Source: Dillenia suffruticosa (lineage: Eukaryota > Streptophyta > Magnoliopsida > Dilleniales > Dilleniaceae). Taken from it: 64,000 nt of DNA. Both the position numbers and the translations under genes were made by a program. The notes under the pieces were generated by a model. The model was not told the origin of the DNA. It was given only the letters and a program-made list of their open reading frames with translations, and did not search any database. The stretch is from assembly GCA_033439265.1 (NCBI GenBank), contig JAVTVX010000012.1, positions 36,582,261 to 36,646,260 of the forward strand. Direction: 5' to 3'. How positions within the stretch are numbered: position 1 is the stretch's first letter; the number at the start of each line of letters is the position of its first letter. Of the stretch, positions 58,109-64,000 are shown in pieces.

Positions 58109-60014
58109 TGCAAGATTTTGTTCCAGAGGAGTGTGGTAAAGATTTAGTATATGCAATGAATTCTGCTCTGAAACTTGGATATGGTTTCTTCAATTTTTAT
58201 TCAGAAAGCAGATGGGAACAGAAGTGCAGAAGCCATTCTGAAGAGATGGTGGATCTCAGATGGGCGTGGCTACTTCAAAAGAGATCTAGCGCCTGGCATC
58301 CACCAAGCAAAAAGACTACCATGTCTTCCAGTCTGTCCAGTGGAGGATGTAGATGGAGATTGCCAGTTCGGATATTTTGTGTGTAAGACCAGAAAATGAT
58401 TCATCACGAGTCACATTTACATTGGCAGATCAGAAAAGAGGGTGAAACAAGTCCCCTAGTGAATGAAAACGTGGTGAATCAAGTCACCTGATTATATTCG
58501 CTTTACATTTTAAGTGTACCTTATTCTTTGAACTGATCTTATGCTGGACTTCCTGCAGTGAATACCATTTTGAAGAATCAACCCACTGAAGGGGGAGACA
58601 GCCTCAAAGTTATCATAGGTTTGTCCATTTAATGACAGACAATGGAAATTTGCCAAAATTGTGATGATTTGGGAGCCTAATATCATCTGTTTGAAGCAAG
58701 CCCCTATCCTTTTGAGGGAAATTACATACACTTCAGTTGACCTGGAAAGCAGAACACTTTTGTATGACATGGGCAAACCGTGTTGAATCTTGTAGGCTGC
58801 AGTTTCATCTTGAGGTCATTTGGGAAGTTCATTCTGATATGGAACCTAAAGAAGCCCTTTCTACAGACCTTTTCTACGTTATTGACATGGTTAAGCATCA
58901 TGAGGGGGGTTGTGGGTATCAATTGGCCCTAGGCCCGCCCTGCATTGGGCAGGATTTGGCCACAACTTCCGGGCCTGTTTTTAAAATTTGGCCAGCCTGG
59001 CTAGGTTGATTAAGTTTGGGATTCCAAGGTCCAGTCTGAAAATAGAGAATTGGTATAAAAGGATGGTTCAACTCTATTTTAGAGGTGGGTTTAGGCATAA
59101 TTCTTCTGTGACTTTCAAGTAGGCTTTCCCTATTTCAAAACCTAACCCAAAAGTACATCAGCAATGATTTTGACTGTATAAAATTTGAAACCTTATGTAT
59201 TTGACAATTTCTCAAAATTTCATTTGAAACATACAAAATGCACCATCGGATCGTTGCAAAAAGATAATACCCAAACTATCAATTAGTCTTAATCATCCCC
59301 ATGTTATTACCATTAGTTGAGCTTCAAATTTGGGGGGCTATTGACATCAAATTTGAGCAGAACCAAACCATTTTTTTTAATAACCAAATGGTATCCATAG
59401 TCATGTTTCAAGTAGTTTGATTTGAATATTGTCAGATTTAATTCAATGAGAGTTTTTTCAATATAATCTTTTTCATTCTTTAGTTTCGAATATGAGAATT
59501 GGTTAAGAATCTAGTATTCCTATTCGTTACACCGACTATTCGTTGGTATCATAACTGAACCTTCAACAACATAGATCATCCTCCCTTATGAGAAAATTTT
59601 CAATAATTTTTAATTATTAAATTCATGTTAAAATTTATATCAGATTATCTCTTTTTCGCTTTTTTGTTTAATTGACACAGTGAAATACATATATTAAATT
59701 TCCTTGATTTATATTGTAAAATATTTTCACGAAGATGTATGATAAAATTTTCACGTCATAGAAGCATCACATGACCAAAACAACAAAGGAGATACGAATG
59801 AAACGCGGCTTTTTTAGGGGTGAAAGCAGAACTCATCTTCCAGTGGTTGGATTAGTTGGTATAATGAAAACGCTACGTTTCAAAGCCAATCGTTAGTCGT
59901 TACGAAATTTTCGATTCAAAGTTCCGCATCGAGAGAGAGTCCCACAAAAACCGAACATTTCCACTTCAACACAGATCACTCGCTTTGAATCTGAAAAGAG
60001 AGAGAGAGAGAGAG
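58109..60014. other. Intergenic between the PPR and DUF1068 genes
   Basis: Short open frames just after the PPR stop (58105-58399) show no family motif and probably lie in the 3' untranslated region. A GC-richer patch near 58925-59000 (GGCCCGCCCTGCATTGGGCA) has no coding pattern. From 59900 the sequence is the likely promoter and leader of the next gene, ending in a GA run directly before the ATG. Confidence 0.5.
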
Positions 60015-60232
60015 ATGTTGCCACAACACAAGACCGGACTACTAGAAAGGAACAAGACAAGGACCAATAATGGAGCGAAAATGATAATGGTGTTAATGGG
60101 AGTTTGTTTGGTTGTTTACATTATGGCTCGTCCTTTATATTGGCACTTTGCCGAGGTCCTCTCTTCTTCTTTTTCTTGTCCTCCTTGCTTTTGTGATTGC
60201 AATTCTGAACCCCTTTTCTCCGTTCCTCTTGG

Positions 60233-60305
<73 letters not shown>

Positions 60306-61397
60306 AATTGCTTTTGTGTGTAAATCTTGATTAGGAGTGATGTGGTTAAGATTCATGGACACCACAAATTTTCATTTTATTATTACTTTTTGGTTATGTA
60401 AATAGATTTGGATCGCGCAGTTTGGGAATAAATAGCGACAACCTCTACCTTCCTTTATGAGTTTTTGCTTTCGATATCATATTATTTTACTATAATGACT
60501 ACCTTACACTCCCCTATAAATAAATTTTATGGATTTTTAAAAAACCCCACTATGTTTTTGAACTAAAATCATTTTGTCCTAATTAAAAAAAATGCAACCA
60601 GTTGAGGAAATAGAGCAAAATATAGAGAAACAAAGTGTACCTAAAGGCACCCCAAAGGAGATTAAACCCTTGAAATCTAATTATTGGCTTGAAAGACTTG
60701 GCCCTTTTAGAATTTGACAATGTGGGTCCAAACTGTTTTTGAATAACCATTATATATTACATGTCTAATTTGATTTGGATGTTCTTGAATATCCATCGAC
60801 ATTCAGTAATCAATGAATCTGCGAAATTTAAGATTTTCAGTATTATGAAGTAGTAATCAATGAATCTATGCCATATGATATTTTGAACATTTTCAATAGT
60901 GAACTTTCACATAGGATCCTTCTAAAATGCTTGTTTATGTTGTCAAGTTCAAGAGTCAAGACTAATATGTTGATCTCCTCAATTTTCTTGCAGGATCAAT
61001 CAACGCTTCTTTTATTGGTAAGTCATTTTTTAACATATTGTTAATGTAGGTTCACTAGTTATTTTTATCTGTTGTAAATCTTTTTGCAGATTGTATGAGG
61101 CATGACCCTGATGTGATTGACAATGAGCAAAAAAGTTTCATAGAACTTTTATCTGATGAATTAAAACTAAAGGAAGCAGAAGCTGAAGAAAATCTGCAGC
61201 GTGCTGATGTGGCATTGCTCGAGGCAAAGAAAACAACATCCCAATATCAGAAGGAAGCAGACAAGTGCAATTCAGGCATGGAGTACTGTGAAGAAGCAAG
61301 GGAGAAGGCAGAAGCAATTTTAGAAGCACAAAAGAGGCTTACTGCCACGTGGGAACTTAGAGCTCGCCAGAGAGGATGGAAAGAGAGTGACACTTAA
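60015..61397 (+). CDS. DUF1068 family membrane-anchored coiled-coil protein, three exons
   Basis: Exons 60015-60231, 60994-61017 (a 24-bp microexon) and 61090-61397 join in frame to 182 residues. After a basic amino end come one membrane segment (about residues 23-38, MIMVLMGVCLVVYIMA), PLYWHF, and the cysteine cluster CPPCFCDC. The long charged coiled coil includes SQYQKEADKCNSGMEYCEEA and ends RARQRGWKESDT. This is the plant DUF1068 pattern; its function is unknown. A single-pass type II-like membrane protein is inferred. The start at 60015 matches relatives; an in-frame ATG at 59985 would only add GA-repeat codons (KREREREM). A CT microsatellite begins a few bases after the first splice donor. 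Confidence 0.92.
60235..60301. repeat. (TC)n microsatellite in intron 1
   Basis: A nearly pure 67-bp TC run placed four bases after the GT of intron 1 of the DUF1068 gene. It makes a pyrimidine tract next to the donor site. Confidence 0.95.
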
Positions 61398-62316
61398 GTC
61401 TCATGTCTAAGTATAATCTTCAAATAAATTGTTGCACATGGTGAGGAAGAATCGATAGGCTCCTTCTCTCTGCTTAGTCACTGTCTAATCATCGACATGA
61501 TCGCAAGCCTATGACCACTTGTTAATATCTTCATCATGTAGATTCAAAGAGTTTTTCCTTGTAATAGAAACCATACTTTTTTACTTGGCTATGCGGTCTT
61601 TGCTTACCTTGAATAAACTCTTTATTGGTAGATTTCCCGGTGTTCTCCCTGACAAAAAAAAGGCTAATTTCAACTGCTGCAAGTTATCTATCACTTGATC
61701 AAGCATTTTCTCAGTCTGTTCTTAACCATAATAGTTTCATGACCTGAACCAGCTACTATGGCAATCAGGTGCTTTAGTATTTCAGAATTTCCTAAACTCA
61801 TTCTTTTACTTGGAGCCAAATTGGCCCAGATAGTTTTCATCTACAGATCAGTAACGAAGAGTTGCTCACTTCATTTAATGGTAGGCCTTGGCATAGGATT
61901 TCGGTTTCTTGAGAGATTCCAAATTTTGCTAATAATAGGGTGCTCTAATTGTTATGATTTCTTTTTTTGGTACCTGGACCTTCCGGTATATGGGGTTTCG
62001 TCTCGACTAATCTGGAATTGATTTTACTATCGGGCCTCATTTGAGAGGGAGGTCTTCTAACATTGTTTTCTCGGCACCCAGTAGGAGTCGAACTCCCGAT
62101 CTGGTTAAGGGACGAAAATACCCTTCTCACCTACGCTAACAAGTGTTGGTCTAATTGTTATGACTTCAAAACATGCCTTGTGGGTGAAAAATGGCTTCAT
62201 GAAATTAAAGCCCTTGTGTAGGGGTTGAAATTTGAACGAGCTTAGCAAGTTAGTTGCCTTCCTTTTCTGTCTTTCTTGAGTTTGTTGTGGAAGAGAGGGG
62301 AGGAGAGGGAGAGAGA
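61398..62316. other. Intergenic with a SINE
   Basis: It holds the 3' end of the DUF1068 transcript, the SINE at 61958-62149, and the leader of the peroxidase pseudogene (GA-rich, 62293-62315). No other gene. Confidence 0.5.
61958..62149 (-). mobile_element. tRNA-derived SINE with 14-bp target duplications
   Basis: A 192-bp insertion bounded by TCTAATTGTTATGA at 61944-61957 and 62150-62163. On the minus strand it opens with an A-box-like TAGCGTAGGTG and a B-box GAGTTCGACTCC about 55 bases later. An unrelated body follows, then a short A-rich tail (AAAAAAAGAAA) next to the target repeat. It has no coding capacity; it would depend on Pol III transcription and LINE proteins. The perfect target repeats suggest it is fairly young. 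Confidence 0.9.
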
Positions 62317-63562
62317 ATGGAAATTTCAGTGCTGCTGCTGGTCTTGCTAGCAGTGCTAATGGGTGGTGGTTCAGTAAATGGCAAGTGAGGAAAACCTTGC
62401 GTGACTACTACAAGAGTATGAGTCCAAATTTGGAGGCAATGGTGAAGAAAGAGAATAGATTTTTCCTTGACTGATCCTACTTCACCTGCAGCTTTTCTCA
62501 GGCTTTTCTTCCATCATTGCCAAGTTCAGGTGCTTCCTCAACTCCTATACCAAGCAGTTGCACGAGTTATCTCATTTTTTGGCGGCGTGTATGCCATTTT
62601 GAGTCACATTAATAATCAAACTGTGCTTGTCAGGCTTTTCTTTAGAAAGACAAGGACATGTCCTACCTCCTCCTGGTAAAATAAAATGTGCCCTATACAC
62701 GTTTGTGACTCTCCTTATTGGAACCACTTACTCTGTCACTGCTCTAAGCTTCAAATTTTATTGCAGGGATCTGATGCATCAATATTTGCTAGATTATGGT
62801 CACCACGCTGAGGGGTCTGGAATGGCTTCCTCGAGAAACTTTGCAATCAAAAGCAAGAACTCATTGTGCATATCAAGTTCATTTTGGAATTGGAATGTCC
62901 CGGACAAGTATCTTGAGCAGATATCATTTCTTTAGCCGCCAAAAAAGCTGTCTCACCATCAGGAGGGCCTCCAATCTGTGTTCCTTTAGGCAGGAAAGAC
63001 TCCACCACGATGCTCAAATTCCTTCACTAAAAATAAGTGTCAGCGAGTTCCTGCATTTGTTCGCTAGCAAAGACGAACATCGAAGAATCTGTAGCCATCT
63101 TAGGTACTCAGCAAGCGAAACCCTAGTAGCGGTTTTCAAGGTATAATAATACTAACTTTTGACCTTCAATTTTGCAAGTGCGCATACACTAGGTGTTGGA
63201 CACTGCATAAACATTGTGGACAGATTATACCATTCAAAGCCAAATAATAAGATAGATTTCAGCTTCAAAGCTCTGCTGAAACTCCAATGCCCCACCCAAA
63301 TACCCGTTACGAAGCTTACATCCATTCCCATGGATGCAACTCTTGTTTTCAATAATCAGTACTATAGAGATGCTCTGATGGATAGAGGCATATTTACTAT
63401 TGATGAGGATCGCCTTTAATCCTCAGATTCCTCCCACTTTTAGAAGGTTTGCAAAGAGCTATTTCTTTCGGGCTTTCTCTTCTGCGTTTGTCAAGCTTTT
63501 CTTTGACAGATGTTCTCACTGGAACAAAGGGAGAAGTTTGGAGGTATTGCAACAGAGTGAAC
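62317..63562 (+). pseudogene. Class III peroxidase pseudogene (peroxidase 29-like)
   Basis: ATG at 62317 starts a signal peptide (MEISVLLLVLLAVLMGGG), but a stop follows at 62386. The family motifs continue in shifting frames: SPNLEAMVKK, DPTSPAAFLRLFFHHCQVQ, then after an intron (62530-62766) GSDAS. Next come LELECPGQVS, GGPPICVPLGRKDS, IEESVAILG, AHTLGVGHC, FNNQYYRDALMDRG, FFRAFSSAFVKL and VLTGTKGEVW with CNRVN. Residues that matter are altered: the distal HD is HH, and the Cys of GCDAS is Ser. The proximal His in HTLGVGHC remains. Frameshifts and stops separate the blocks, so no active enzyme can form. The QVQ and GRKDS pattern suggests kinship with Arabidopsis peroxidase 29. Confidence 0.85.
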
Positions 63563-64000
63563 TTGAAAACCCTAGATTTATGTCAACAAAACACAAAAAG
63601 GTTCATGGAAAAGCAATTCTTCAAACACAGTGGCATCAACATTCATATTTCTTCATTAACTAAAATATTAGCTATAATGTATTTATACATTCTGATTTGT
63701 TGACAATCATCCTCTTACACTACACTCAGAAGAAAAAATTAATCTGGTAGGAAAAATGAATGGAAAAGCAATGACCACTCTCCATTCTCCAAAAGTATGA
63801 ATACCAACTGTTATGCTATCTTCAGCGTATCAGGCCAAAACTGTTGTGTATTGTGATGTCAGGAAAATTTTTCTGTAGAACTTTGGAGTAGATTTTCAAT
63901 GCCAACCAGGTATATTTGTTAGATCCAACGTTGGAAGGGGAAAATATGCAGGTAGATCAGGCAGTCATCTCAAATAACAAACTAGCATCAAAGGAACCAA
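63563..64000. other. Right end, nothing recognised
   Basis: AT-rich sequence after the peroxidase pseudogene. No coding pattern, RNA gene or repeat boundary was recognised on either strand. Confidence 0.4.

Noticed and set aside
58105..58399. Two overlapping open frames just after the PPR stop codon
   Set aside because: No recognisable family, no separate promoter or splice pattern; most likely 3' untranslated sequence.
59985..60014. An upstream in-frame ATG for the DUF1068 gene
   Set aside because: It would only add codons from a GA microsatellite (KREREREM). Relatives start at the downstream Met.

Overview
The window is nuclear DNA of a flowering plant, most likely a eudicot. It is AT-rich, with split genes using GT-AG introns, a PLS-class PPR gene, STIG1-type cysteine-rich secreted proteins, a DUF1068 gene, a Ty1/copia retrotransposon primed by initiator tRNA-Met, CACTA-like DNA transposons, an L1-type LINE remnant and tRNA-derived SINEs. 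Nothing bacterial, viral or organellar was seen. The species cannot be fixed from the sequence alone.

The left 50 kb (about 1240-50521) is a tandem array of four related segments: A (1240-16190), B (16191-27777), C (27778-38312) and D (38313-50521). Each carries on the minus strand one intact, intronless STIG1-like gene (5058-5486, 22107-22535, 31349-31777, 44230-44658) with a TATA box about 110 bp upstream of the ATG. Each also carries a truncated first exon plus TATA promoter of a 12-oxophytodienoate reductase-like gene. Around these lie broken STIG1-like pseudogenes of three kinds, here called R, V and W. The B start to D start offset is exactly 22123 bp over more than 7 kb and the two stretches are almost identical. 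The B/C and C/D pairs are closest in other sub-regions, so the array is a mosaic.

Mobile DNA marks the history of the array. Copy A alone has a young, internally inactivated copia element (7524-12327) with two nearly identical 281-bp LTRs. Copies B, C and D, but not A, share a LINE insertion with 9-bp target duplications. B, C and D also share two CACTA-like elements (F1 and F2), which are absent from the matching sites of A. B alone has a third CACTA-like element (F3) inside its LINE. C lost a 2.3-kb block, and the B/C junction lost about 3 kb. The three CACTA-like families each contain an internal segment with A-box/B-box-like motifs beside a GC-rich patch.

The right 13 kb is ordinary single-copy sequence on the plus strand: a seven-exon pyridoxal-phosphate homeostasis protein gene (YggS/PLPBP family, 52452-55119), an initiator tRNA-Met pseudogene (55572-55640), an intronless E-type PPR gene (55829-58108), a three-exon DUF1068 membrane protein gene (60015-61397), a SINE with 14-bp target duplications (61958-62149) and a decayed class III peroxidase gene (62317-63562).

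No wholly new molecular system is evident. The most notable content is the recombining STIG1 array and the tRNA-like modules inside the CACTA-like elements.
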